64,000 bases of DNA from Microbacterium gorillae (GTDB taxonomy: Bacteria; Actinomycetota; Actinomycetes; Actinomycetales; Microbacteriaceae): positions 453,282-517,281 of the forward strand of contig NZ_LN648873.1 of NCBI RefSeq assembly GCF_000826185.2, given 5' to 3'. Made by a program: the position numbers and the translations under genes. The notes below the pieces were generated by a model. The model made no database searches. It saw only the letters and a program-made list of their open reading frames with translations, and was not told where the DNA came from. Of the stretch, positions 50,973-59,166 are shown piece by piece (within the stretch, counting starts at the first letter, position 1; each line of letters starts with the position of its first letter).

Positions 50973-51637
50973 CGAAGGTGCCTTTCGTGGACGGCGCGGA
51001 GGTCTTCCGCGGTCCGGTTCTGCAGAGTGGACCAGATCTCCGTGGCCCCGACCCCCTCCAGGGGAACCATGTGGGGCACGCCGATCGTGGTGATCTTCGC
51101 GGCGATGCCGGATCGAACGCCGTTGGGCGAATCCTCGATGGCCACGCATGCGGTGGGGGCGACGCCCGCGGCACGCGCGCCCTGCAGGTACGGGTCCGCG
51201 AAGGGCTTGCCCCGCGTGACCTCATCACCGGCGACGACGGCGGTGAAGGTACCCGCCGGCAGGAGGTCGGCGACCTGGGCCGCCATCGCTCGGTACGACA
51301 TCGTCACGATCACGTTGGACAGGCCCGCCGCCGTCGTCGAGGCCAGCAGCTCGCGTGCGCCCGGTCGGTACTCCACGTCCCCGGCCGCGATGCGCTTCAT
51401 CACCTCGCCACTCAGATGGCGGATGATTTCCGGCACGGCCAGATCGACACCCGCCTCCTGGAACAGCCGTGCGGACGCGTCCAGGCTCAGGCCGACGCAA
51501 CGCAATCCGTCCTCGTGGGTCCACGTACCGCCGTGGCCGCGGATCAGCTCGATCTCGGCGGCCATCCAGAGTGGTTCGGTGTCGACGATCGTCCCGTCCA
51601 TGTCCCACAGGACGGCCCGGAGTGCGGAGTCTGTCAC
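50969..51637 (-). CDS. HAD-IA family phosphatase
   Basis: 222 residues, GTG start. Motif I VLWDMDGTIVDTEP, helical cap, motif II IVTMSYR, motif III Lys in TRGKPFADPYLQGA, motif IV CVAIEDSPNGVRSGIAA. Belongs to the sugar-phosphatase/phosphoglycolate-phosphatase branch. It overlaps trmI and is the first gene of the long minus-strand cluster. Confidence 0.88.
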   Translation of the reverse strand: MTDSALRAVLWDMDGTIVDTEPLWMAAEIELIRGHGGTWTHEDGLRCVGLSLDASARLFQEAGVDLAVPEIIRHLSGEVMKRIAAGDVEYRPGARELLASTTAAGLSNVIVTMSYRAMAAQVADLLPAGTFTAVVAGDEVTRGKPFADPYLQGARAAGVAPTACVAIEDSPNGVRSGIAAKITTIGVPHMVPLEGVGATEIWSTLQNRTAEDLRAVHERHLR

Positions 51638-51643
51638 TTCTTC

Positions 51644-51649
51644 AGCCTA
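51644..51649 (-). promoter_or_regulatory. -10 element of the HAD-trmI pair, leaderless type
   Basis: On the minus strand TAGGCT ends six bases before the GTG at 51637. Confidence 0.55.
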
Positions 51650-51714
51650 TCGGCGCGGCGGCCCTGCTCCGCGCGCCTGCGCCTATCCTGGAGGGACACC
51701 ACGGGAGGTCTGGC

Positions 51715-52560
51715 TTGCAGGGACTCGGTCGACGGATCCTCGTCGCAGCATTCGACGGGTGGAACGACGCGGGCGAAGCGGCGTCGACCGCGCTCGCCGC
51801 GGTCCGTGATGCGCTGGCGGCCACCGAGATCTGGCAGGTGGAGCCGGAACTGTACTTCGACTTCCAATACACGCGGCCGTCCATCGGTTTCGATGAGTCC
51901 GGTGCGCGGGTGATCACGTGGCCGAGCACGAAGCTCTGGCGTGCGGCTCCCGCGGACGAGGGCGGCACCGAGCTGTGGCTGCTCACGGGCGTGGAACCGG
52001 CGCGAGCCTGGCAGGCGTTCTGCGCGGAGATCGTCGATCAGGCGCTCACGCACGACATCTCCGGCTTCATCGCGCTCGGCTCGATGATGTCCGACGTGCC
52101 GCACACGCGACCGATCCGCGTGCACGGTTCCAGCGACGATCCGGAGATCCGTCGCGCCGGCAACCTGGAGCGCAGCGAGTACGAAGGCCCGGTGGGCATT
52201 CTCACCGTCCTCTCCGAGGCGCTCGCCGCAGCCGAGATCCCCACCGTCAATCTCTGGGCCAGCGTGCCGCACTACACCGCCGGTCATGCTCCGGCGCCGA
52301 AGGCGACGCTGGCCGTGCTCGATGCGCTGATCGAGTACACCGGCCGCGAGGTGCCGCGCGCGGAGCTCGTGCAGGAAGCAGACCGCTGGGAGGCCGCGGT
52401 CGACGCCGCCGTCGCGGAGGACGAAGAGCTCGTCGCCTACGTCGCGGAGCTCGAGCGCGCCCGCGATGAGTGGGACGCGCTGGAGGCCTCCGGTGAGTCC
52501 ATCGCGCAGGAGTTCGAGAAGTACCTGCGCTCGGACGGCGACGGACCGCCCCGCCGCTGA
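51715..52560 (+). CDS. PAC2 family protein
   Basis: 281 residues if translation starts at TTG 51715, which has GGGAGG seven bases upstream; no ATG or GTG gives a family-like N-terminus. TATCCT at 51684-51689 is a likely -10. PAC2 signatures: RILVAAFDGWNDAGEAAS, DFQYTRPSI, a WLLTGVEPARAWQAF region, ALGSMMSDVPHTRP and PTVNLWASVPHYTAG. PAC2 proteins are related to proteasome assembly chaperones; in actinobacteria the role is unknown. The rare TTG start may keep expression low. Confidence 0.9.
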   Translation: MQGLGRRILVAAFDGWNDAGEAASTALAAVRDALAATEIWQVEPELYFDFQYTRPSIGFDESGARVITWPSTKLWRAAPADEGGTELWLLTGVEPARAWQAFCAEIVDQALTHDISGFIALGSMMSDVPHTRPIRVHGSSDDPEIRRAGNLERSEYEGPVGILTVLSEALAAAEIPTVNLWASVPHYTAGHAPAPKATLAVLDALIEYTGREVPRAELVQEADRWEAAVDAAVAEDEELVAYVAELERARDEWDALEASGESIAQEFEKYLRSDGDGPPRR

Positions 52561-52587
52561 CGCTCTCGCATCAGACGGCCGGACGCG

Positions 52588-53418
52588 TCAGACGGCCGGG
52601 ATGACGTTGAAAGCCAGCAGGACGATCAGCACCAGCCCGAGCGCGACGCGGTACAGCACGAACGGCAGGAAGCTGCCCTTGCGCAGATACCGCATGAGGT
52701 ACGCGATCACCGCGAAGCCGACGACGAACGCGACGATCGTTGCGACCGCGGTGTCCAGCGCACCATAGACGCCGGCCGGCTCGTCGAAGCTCTGATAGAG
52801 CTCGTAGAGTCCGGACCCGAACACCGCCGGAATGGCGAGCAGGAACGAGTACTCCGCCGCGGCCGAGCGTGTGTAGCCCAGGGCCAGGCCCATCGTGGTG
52901 GTCGCGCCCGAGCGGGACACCCCGGGGATCAGCGCCAGCATCTGAGCCAGCCCGAACAGGATGCCGTGCGGATAGGTGAGGTCCTTCAGCTCACGGTTCC
53001 GCTTGCCCAGCGCATCGGCTGCGCCGAGCAGCAGACCGAACACGATCAGGACGATGGCCACCAGCCACAGGTTGCGGAAGGCGCCGCGGATGTAGGACTG
53101 CGCGACATAACCGACGATGACGATCGGGATGGTGCCGATGATCACGAGCCAGCCCATGCGGGCGTCCGGATCGTTGCGCGGAACCTTGCCGGTCAGCGAC
53201 TGCCACCAGCGCACGATGATCCGCACGATGGTCTTGCGGAAGTACAGGATCACGGCGAGCTCGGTGCCGAGCTGAGCGATCGCGGTGAAGGTGGCGCCCG
53301 GGTCCGGGTTGCCCGGGAACAGCAGGCCGACCAGCCGGATGTGAGCGCTGGAGGAGATCGGAAGGAACTCGGTCAGTCCCTGGACGAGCCCGAGAATCAG
53401 GGCTTCGAAGAAGTGCAT
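52588..53418 (-). CDS. uppP: undecaprenyl-diphosphatase
   Basis: 276 residues with about eight apolar helices. The conserved active-site segments are GLVQGLTEFLPISSSAH near residue 12-28 and IPGVSRSGATTTMGLALG near 165-182, including the Glu and Ser/Arg residues needed for activity. It dephosphorylates undecaprenyl pyrophosphate to recycle the lipid carrier of peptidoglycan synthesis and gives some bacitracin tolerance. Five bases after the M20 peptidase gene. Confidence 0.96.
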   Translation of the reverse strand: MHFFEALILGLVQGLTEFLPISSSAHIRLVGLLFPGNPDPGATFTAIAQLGTELAVILYFRKTIVRIIVRWWQSLTGKVPRNDPDARMGWLVIIGTIPIVIVGYVAQSYIRGAFRNLWLVAIVLIVFGLLLGAADALGKRNRELKDLTYPHGILFGLAQMLALIPGVSRSGATTTMGLALGYTRSAAAEYSFLLAIPAVFGSGLYELYQSFDEPAGVYGALDTAVATIVAFVVGFAVIAYLMRYLRKGSFLPFVLYRVALGLVLIVLLAFNVIPAV

Positions 53419-53423
53419 GGGTG

Positions 53424-54719
53424 TCAGTTGCTCCGCAGAAGGTCCGTCAGCACGCGCTGTCCGAATACGAGCGATTCGACGGGCACGCGCTCGTCGACAC
53501 CATGGAACATACCCGTGAAATCCAGGTCGGCGGGCAGGCGCAACGGCGCGAAGCCGTATCCGACGATTCCGAGCCGTGACAGCGCCTTGTTATCCGTTCC
53601 GCCGCCCATCAGGTAGGGCACCACGGGCGCGCCCGGGTCGTGCTCGCCGAGAACACGCACCATCGCATCGACGAGGTCACCGGCGAACGGCGTCTCCAGG
53701 CCGATGTCCCGCGTGACGGTGGTGATCTCGATGTCGTCGCCGACGATGTCCTGGATCGCGGCGAGCACATCGTCCTCGGTACCCGGCAGAGTGCGGACGT
53801 CGATCAGCGCCTCCGCGTGGTCCGGGATGACGTTGTGCTTGTAGCCGGCGGTCAGCCCGGTCGGGTTCGTCGTAGTGCGCAGGGATGCGCGGATGAACCG
53901 CTGTGCGGGGCCCGCCAGCGCGGCGAGCGCATCCGGGTCGGTCTCATCCGTCTGCGCGATCTGGCGGAACCGCTCCAGCAGCGCCGCCGTGGTGCCGGTC
54001 AGCTGCACGGGCCACGGAGTGCGGCCGATCTTCACGACCGCTTCGGCGAGAGCCGTGACGGCGTTGTCCGCGTGCACGGCGGACCCGTGCGCGGCGACGC
54101 CGCGGGCGGACAGCCGCAGCCAGAGCAGGGCCTTCTCCCCCACCTGCAGCAGATACGTTCGGCGTCCCGCGACCTCGACCGAATAGCCGCCGACCTCGCT
54201 GATCGCCTCCGTTGCGCCGGCGAACCACTCCGGCCGCTCCGCGACGACCCGCGCGGACCCGCGCTCGCCCCCGGCCTCCTCGTCGGCGAAGAACGTCACG
54301 ATGACATCGCGGGACGGCTTCTCGCCCGCGCGGTGCAGCTCGGACAGCGACGAGATGATCATCGCGTCCATACCCTTCATGTCAACGGCACCTCGGCCCC
54401 AGAGCATGCCGTCGCGGACCTCGCCGGCGAACGGATCGACACTCCAGTCCGCGGCGACCGCGGGAACGACATCCAGGTGTCCGTGCAGGACGAGCGCGGG
54501 ACGGTCGCGATCGCGGCCCTCGACTCGCGCGCACACGTTGGTGCGGCCCGGCTCGGCCTCGAACGTCTGCACGTCCAGCCCCAGGTTCGACAGCAGCGCC
54601 GAGACGTAGTCCGCGGCAGGGCGCTCGGGGTTCGCTCGGCCCTCCCCCCAGTTGCTCGTGTCGAAGCGGATGAGGTCGCGGGCGATGCGGGCGACCTCGG
54701 GAAGTTCGGCTACGGTCAT
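53424..54719 (-). CDS. M20 family metallopeptidase
   Basis: 431 residues. Zinc ligands and catalytic residues in sequence: His in VLHGHLDVVPA, Asp in RGAVDMKGMDA, catalytic Glu in FADEEAGGERGS, then Asp/Glu in the following segment and the final His region near GGGTDNKALSR. The lid domain begins at RLSARGVAAHGSAVH. This is the ArgE/DapE/ACY1-like group that cleaves N-acyl amino acids or dipeptides. Confidence 0.92.
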   Translation of the reverse strand: MTVAELPEVARIARDLIRFDTSNWGEGRANPERPAADYVSALLSNLGLDVQTFEAEPGRTNVCARVEGRDRDRPALVLHGHLDVVPAVAADWSVDPFAGEVRDGMLWGRGAVDMKGMDAMIISSLSELHRAGEKPSRDVIVTFFADEEAGGERGSARVVAERPEWFAGATEAISEVGGYSVEVAGRRTYLLQVGEKALLWLRLSARGVAAHGSAVHADNAVTALAEAVVKIGRTPWPVQLTGTTAALLERFRQIAQTDETDPDALAALAGPAQRFIRASLRTTTNPTGLTAGYKHNVIPDHAEALIDVRTLPGTEDDVLAAIQDIVGDDIEITTVTRDIGLETPFAGDLVDAMVRVLGEHDPGAPVVPYLMGGGTDNKALSRLGIVGYGFAPLRLPADLDFTGMFHGVDERVPVESLVFGQRVLTDLLRSN

Positions 54720-54725
54720 CCCCCA

Positions 54726-54731
54726 ACGCTA
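54726..54731 (-). promoter_or_regulatory. -10 element of the M20 peptidase-uppP pair, leaderless type
   Basis: On the minus strand TAGCGT ends six bases before the ATG at 54719. Confidence 0.55.
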
Positions 54732-54831
54732 CGGCACGCCCGGGGGCCGGGCCGATGTGCGGAAAGGGGGCGGGCGCGTGCTAAGCTCGATCCTCGTTGG
54801 GAAGAAGGTTCGACCGGACTCCCAGTCACCT

Positions 54832-54915
54832 GCGCGGGTGGCGGAATAGGTAGACGCGCTAGCTTGAGGTGCTAGTGCCCGAAAGGGCGTGGGGGTTCAA
54901 GTCCCCCCTCGCGCA
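54832..54915 (+). tRNA. tRNA-Leu (anticodon GAG)
   Basis: Acceptor GCGCGGG pairs with CTCGCGC (one G-T), discriminator A. Anticodon stem CTAGC/GCTAG with loop TTGAGGT, anticodon GAG. Variable arm TGCCCGAAAGGGCG, T-loop GGTTCAAGTCC. CCA not encoded. Confidence 0.97.
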
Positions 54916-54919
54916 CAGA

Positions 54920-54947
54920 AAAGGCCCCGGATTCATCCGGGGCCTTT
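54920..54947 (+). terminator. tRNA-Leu terminator
   Basis: Thirteen-base arms (54920-54932, 54935-54947) starting five bases after the tRNA. AAAGGCCCCGG and CCGGGGCCTTT form the core stem. Confidence 0.85.
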
Positions 54948-55180
54948 CACGTTGTCGGCTGAGGTTCCGGCTTATTCGGAACGTCGATGGAGAAAAACCG
55001 GACAGCGGCGCTCAACGATGTTATTGTGAATCATTGACCGGACACGCCTGGGGAGGTTGCCGGTCAATCATCACCGTCCGCCAGGAACCGAGAGGTTGTG
55101 CCGAACCGCGCCCGCTGCGCACGCGACCGGAGAAATCCGATCGCGGCACTCCCCCCACCGCGGCTGACGGGCAGGTGGTC

Positions 55181-55212
55181 GGAAAGGCCCCGGATGCATC
55201 CGGGGCCTTTCC
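55181..55212. terminator. perfect 32-base palindrome, terminator-like
   Basis: Sixteen-base arms without a loop, sharing the AAAGGCCCCGGAT core with the tRNA terminator 260 bases upstream. Confidence 0.75.
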
Positions 55213-55261
55213 TGATTCCACATCGGAGCGTGTCAGGCGCGGGGCGCAGCCTTGCCTGAGG

Positions 55262-56332
55262 TCAGCCGGCGGACACGCCGAACAGCAGCCCGAGGACGTA
55301 GGTGACGGCCGCCGCACCGAACCCGATCGCCAGCTGGCGCAGAGCGCGCTTCAGGGGCGAGGCGCCGGAGAGGACGCCGACCGTGGCGCCGGTCAGCATC
55401 AGGGCTATGCCCACGAGCACGAGAGCCAGCACGACGGCGGCCGTCCCGGCGAGCCCGAACAACCACGGAATCACCGGGATGACGGCGCCGGAGGCGAAGA
55501 ACAGGAAACTGGAGATGGCGGCACCCCAGGCGTTGCCGACCACCTCGTGGTCTTCGGTCGCCGTGCGCTTCGGTGCGGTGCCCCCGTGGGCGGCGGTGAC
55601 GACCTTGTGCGCGCGCTCCATCGCCTCATCCGCAGGGATGCCACGCGTGCGATAGATCAGCGCCACTTCGTTCGCGTCGAGGTCCAGGTCCGGAAGCGCC
55701 TTGTCGGCGTAGTCGCTCGGCTCGGTGGCGGCCAGCAGCTCGCGCTGCGAGCGGACTGAGACGAACTCCCCCGCGCCCATCGAGAGGGCGCCGGCGAGCA
55801 GGCCCGCGACGCCCGAGAAGAGGACGAAGTGCGGGGCGACGCCGGTCGCGCCGATGCCGAGCACGAGGGCGAGGTTGGAGACCAGGCCGTCGTTCGCGCC
55901 GAACACGGCGGCGCGGAAGGTCCCGGACAACTGACGTCGCCCGCGCGCGGCGAGACCGCGGACGACCTCGTGGTGCACCTTCTCGTCCGCGCGCATGGCG
56001 GGGGTCGCGGCTTCCTCGCTGTCGTACGGCGAACGAGCCTCGGCCTGCTGGGCGAGAGCGAGAACGAAGATCGAGCCGAACCGGCCGGCCATCCACCCGA
56101 GGATCCGCGTGCGGAGCCCGGCCGCGGGCAGGCGTTTCGGCTCGCCGCCGAGGAGGTCCAGCCAGTGCTGCTCGTGGCGTCCCTCGGCGTTCGCCAGCTG
56201 GAGCAGGATCTCCCGCTCCTCGCCGGCGCGACGGCCGGCGAGCCGCTCGTAGATGCGGGCCTCCGCGCGCTCGTCAGCGAGATACTTCGCCCAGCGGCGA
56301 CGATCAGCGGGGGTGGGCGCGGACACGCTCAA
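55262..56332 (-). CDS. ferritin-like/VIT1 (MbfA-type) metal transporter
   Basis: 356 residues from TTG at 56332, the only start at proper distance (seven bases) from AAGGAG; GTG two codons later is an alternative. Residues ~10-130 form a ferritin-like helical domain with carboxylates in DERAEARIYERLAG and EEREILLQLANAEGRHEQHW. Residues ~150-356 are the VIT1/CCC1 transporter: VFGANDGLVSNLALVLGIG, LLAGALSMGAGEFVSV, a charged loop, then three more helices. MbfA proteins export iron using a ferritin-like sensor; manganese is also possible. Confidence 0.88.
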   Translation of the reverse strand: MSVSAPTPADRRRWAKYLADERAEARIYERLAGRRAGEEREILLQLANAEGRHEQHWLDLLGGEPKRLPAAGLRTRILGWMAGRFGSIFVLALAQQAEARSPYDSEEAATPAMRADEKVHHEVVRGLAARGRRQLSGTFRAAVFGANDGLVSNLALVLGIGATGVAPHFVLFSGVAGLLAGALSMGAGEFVSVRSQRELLAATEPSDYADKALPDLDLDANEVALIYRTRGIPADEAMERAHKVVTAAHGGTAPKRTATEDHEVVGNAWGAAISSFLFFASGAVIPVIPWLFGLAGTAAVVLALVLVGIALMLTGATVGVLSGASPLKRALRQLAIGFGAAAVTYVLGLLFGVSAG

Positions 56333-56445
56333 CGGAAGGCTCCTTCGGTTCGGGGGGGGACCTCCCGAAACTATCGGTCGGCACGCCCGAGAACCGCGAG
56401 TTCGCCGCGATTGCCAGGATTTCGGCCCTCCGAACGGGAGATCGA

Positions 56446-58194
56446 TCAAGCGCGAACGCGGCGGCGGAGGAACTCGATGCGCTTCTGCAGCTGCGCGACC
56501 GTCGCCGTCGCCACGGCCGGCCCACCGCACGTCCGGCGAAGCTCGGCATGCACGGCGCCGTGCGGTTCGCCGGTCTGTCGTGCGTACAGGCCGACGAGGC
56601 TGTTCAGCAGCTGCCGCTGCTCCCGGAGCGTGCGGTGCAGCGGTTCCGGCAAGGAGGTCTCGGCCTCCCCCGACTCCGCCTCGCGTGCCTCGCGCGCCTC
56701 GCGGTGCCGGGTCTGGCGCGCCTGATGCTGACTGAGGAGCTCGTGCACATGCTCGGGTTCGAGCAGTCCGGGCAACCCGATGAACTCGCGCTCCTCATCC
56801 GTGCCCGGCTCGGCGAGCTGGCCGAACTGCTTGCCCTCGAAGACGATCGAATCGAAGTGCGCGGTGGAGGCGAGTGCCTGGAAGGAGAACTCCTCCGTGA
56901 GGGCGTCCTCGGCCTTCTCCTCGCGGTTCGCCGCATCCAGCAGGGAGTCCTCGAGGCCGTCTTCGTCCTTGGTCTGCCGATCCAGAGCGTGGTCGCGCTG
57001 CTTCTCCATCTCGTTGGCGAGCTTGAGCAGCGGCGGCACGTTCGGCAGGAAGACGCTGGCGGCCTCGCCGCGGCGGCGGGCGCGTACGAAGCGGCCGATG
57101 GCCTGCGCGAAGAACAGCGGGGTCGAGGACGAGGTCGCGTACACGCCGACCGCGAGGCGCGGGACGTCCACCCCCTCGGACACCATGCGCACGGCGACCA
57201 TCCAGCGGGATGCGGATCCGGAGAACTTCTCGATCCGCGCGGACGCGTCCGCCTCGTCGCTGAGGACGATCGTGGCGCGCTCTCCGCTGATCGCGTGCAG
57301 GAGCTTGGCGTAGGCGCGGGCGACGGTCTGGTCCGTCGCGATGACCAATCCTCCGGCGTCCGGGACGTGTTTGCGGATCTCCGTCAGTCGTTCGTCGGCG
57401 GAGCGCAGCACCGCCTGCATCCACTCCCCCTCGGGATCCAGCGCGGTGCGCCACGCCTGCGCGTTGACGTCCTTCGTGTTGTCCTGGCCGAGGTTGGCTT
57501 CCAGCTCGTCGCCCATGGTCGTCTGCCAGCGCATCGTGCCCGAGTAGACGTGGAAGAGCACCGGACGGACCACGCCGTCGGCGAGCGCACGGCCGTAGCC
57601 GTACGAGTAGTCGGTGGTGGACACGAGTCCACCGCTCTCATCCGGGTGGTACTCCACGAACGGGATCGGAGCGGTGTCACTGCGGAACGGGGTGCCGGAC
57701 AGGGACAGGCGCTTGATCGCCGGGCCGTAGGCGTCCCGGATCGCGTCGCCCCAGCTGAGGGCGTCACCGCCGTGGTGGACCTCGTCGAGGATGACGAGAG
57801 TCTTCGCCGACTCCGTGAGACGGCGGTGCACGGGCGCACGTGCGGCGACCTGCGCGTACGTCACGACCACGCCGTGGTAGTACCGCGCGGGTGCCGTGTG
57901 CGAGTTGCGGAACGCCGGGTCGAGGCGAATGTGCAGCCGCGCCGCGGCGTCCGCCCACTGGGTCTTCAGATGCTCCGTCGGTGCGACGACGATGATGCGG
58001 TTGATCTCGCGCCGACGCAGCAGCTCCTGCGCGAGGGTGAGAGCGAAGGTGGTCTTGCCGGCGCCGGGTGTCGCGGCGACGAGGAAATCGCGGTGCTCGC
58101 GCTCGAAGTAGAGATCCAGCGCCTCCTGCTGCCACGCCCGGAGTTTGCCCGCCGTCCCCCACGGGGCTCTTTGCGGATAGGACGGTGACAGCAC
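56446..58194 (-). CDS. DEAD/DEAH-box superfamily 2 helicase
   Basis: 582 residues from GTG at 58194, supported by TATCCT seven bases upstream; the frame stays open upstream and GTG 58224 is possible. Motifs: Walker A VAATPGAGKTTFAL near residue 40, DEVH in LVILDEVHHGGDALSW, LSGTPFRSD, then VRMVSEGVDVPRLAVGVYAT and FFAQAIGRFVRARRRGE. This is the helicase_C/ResIII type without a nuclease domain, seen as a stand-alone DNA/RNA helicase in actinobacteria. The C-terminal third is Glu/Arg/Gln-rich (coiled coil). Role unknown. Confidence 0.9.
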   Translation of the reverse strand: MLSPSYPQRAPWGTAGKLRAWQQEALDLYFEREHRDFLVAATPGAGKTTFALTLAQELLRRREINRIIVVAPTEHLKTQWADAAARLHIRLDPAFRNSHTAPARYYHGVVVTYAQVAARAPVHRRLTESAKTLVILDEVHHGGDALSWGDAIRDAYGPAIKRLSLSGTPFRSDTAPIPFVEYHPDESGGLVSTTDYSYGYGRALADGVVRPVLFHVYSGTMRWQTTMGDELEANLGQDNTKDVNAQAWRTALDPEGEWMQAVLRSADERLTEIRKHVPDAGGLVIATDQTVARAYAKLLHAISGERATIVLSDEADASARIEKFSGSASRWMVAVRMVSEGVDVPRLAVGVYATSSSTPLFFAQAIGRFVRARRRGEAASVFLPNVPPLLKLANEMEKQRDHALDRQTKDEDGLEDSLLDAANREEKAEDALTEEFSFQALASTAHFDSIVFEGKQFGQLAEPGTDEEREFIGLPGLLEPEHVHELLSQHQARQTRHREAREAREAESGEAETSLPEPLHRTLREQRQLLNSLVGLYARQTGEPHGAVHAELRRTCGGPAVATATVAQLQKRIEFLRRRVRA

Positions 58195-58201
58195 TCGGTC
58201 A

Positions 58202-58207
58202 AGGATA
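58202..58207 (-). promoter_or_regulatory. -10 element of the helicase gene, leaderless type
   Basis: On the minus strand TATCCT ends seven bases before the GTG at 58194. Confidence 0.45.
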
Positions 58208-58259
58208 GTCGCCGTGACCGACACGGCCGCCCCTCGTGGCGGACCTCGTCCGCGCCGAT

Positions 58260-58265
58260 TAGGCT
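58260..58265 (+). promoter_or_regulatory. -10 element of the second SGNH gene
   Basis: TAGGCT lies 53 bases before the ATG at 58319. GAAGAGG in between could serve as ribosome-binding site, so this gene has a leader, unlike its paralogue. Confidence 0.4.
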
Positions 58266-58318
58266 TCCGGTGGCCGCTGGGGCGCGACCGTGTCGACGAG
58301 AAGAGGATTCCGATCACG

Positions 58319-59158
58319 ATGACCGACAACACCGCCGAGATGCGTCGTCAGCGACCGGACAACGAGGGACCGCACCCCTGGCGGCGCTACGTCGCGATCG
58401 GTGATTCCTTCACCGAAGGCGTCGGGGATCCGGACGCGGACTCGCCGAACGGCCTGCGCGGCTGGGCGGACCGGCTCGCGGAGGAACTCGGATCCAGCGT
58501 GGAGGACTTCGCCTACGCGAACCTCGCGGTGCGCGGCAAGCTCATCCGGCAGATCATGGACGAGCAGATCGAGGCCGCGCTGGAGTTGCAGCCGGACCTC
58601 ATCACGTTCTGCGCCGGTGGCAACGACGTCATCCGCCCCGGCACCGATCCCGATCACATCGCCGAACTGTTCGACGAGTCGGTCGCCCGGCTGTCCTCCG
58701 CCGGGGCGACGGTCGTGGTCTTCACGGGGATCGACGTCAACTTCACCCCGGTGTTCCGCCCGTTCCGCGGCAAGGTGGCGATCTACAACGAGAACATCCG
58801 CGCCGTGGCGGAGAAGTACGACTGCATCGTGGCGGACCAGTGGGCTCTCAAGGAGATCCAGGACCCGCGCTTCTTCGATGTCGACCGCCTGCACATGAAC
58901 GCCCTCGGCCACCACGAGGTGACGCGGATGGTGCTGCGCGCCCTGAACGTTCCCAACGATCTTCGCCCGATGGAACCGGGCGCCCTCGCCCCGCGGACCT
59001 GGCGGGCGGCCCGTGTCGAGGACCTGTCCTGGGCCCGCGCCCACCTGGTGCCCTGGGTCCTTCGCCGTCTCCGGCATGAGTCCTCCGGTGACCACATCGC
59101 CGCCAAGCGCCCGGAGCCCGGCCCCGTCCACCACCCGGCGCCGCCGACGGAGGACTGA
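58319..59158 (+). CDS. SGNH/GDSL-family hydrolase, second paralogue
   Basis: 279 residues from ATG at 58319. Block I is VAIGDSFTEGVGDPDADS with nucleophile Ser30; FCAGGNDVIRPG is block III; DVDRLHMNALGHHEV carries the Asp-x-x-His. No signal peptide. Closely parallels the gene at 16604-17365, including the tail LVPWVLRRLRHESSGDH, so a duplicated cytoplasmic esterase pair. Divergent from the helicase gene. Confidence 0.9.
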   Translation: MTDNTAEMRRQRPDNEGPHPWRRYVAIGDSFTEGVGDPDADSPNGLRGWADRLAEELGSSVEDFAYANLAVRGKLIRQIMDEQIEAALELQPDLITFCAGGNDVIRPGTDPDHIAELFDESVARLSSAGATVVVFTGIDVNFTPVFRPFRGKVAIYNENIRAVAEKYDCIVADQWALKEIQDPRFFDVDRLHMNALGHHEVTRMVLRALNVPNDLRPMEPGALAPRTWRAARVEDLSWARAHLVPWVLRRLRHESSGDHIAAKRPEPGPVHHPAPPTED

Positions 59159-59166
59159 ACCTTCGA

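Larger units (their letters stand above)
54916..55261 (+). other. 346 bp after the tRNA with twin hairpins and no recognisable protein gene
   Basis: It contains two near-identical hairpins (54920-54947 and 55181-55212) around ~230 bases that include an inverted repeat (55035-55070 region). No credible reading frame. It could be a transcribed RNA region or a relic of a tandem tRNA array. Confidence 0.45.

Noticed and set aside
48987..51809. Long plus-strand open frame opposite the FKBP, trmI and HAD genes
   Set aside because: Antisense shadow; the opposing genes have complete catalytic motifs.
54869..55759. Possible protein gene starting inside tRNA-Leu(GAG)
   Set aside because: Begins in the tRNA and crosses two terminator hairpins; no protein features.
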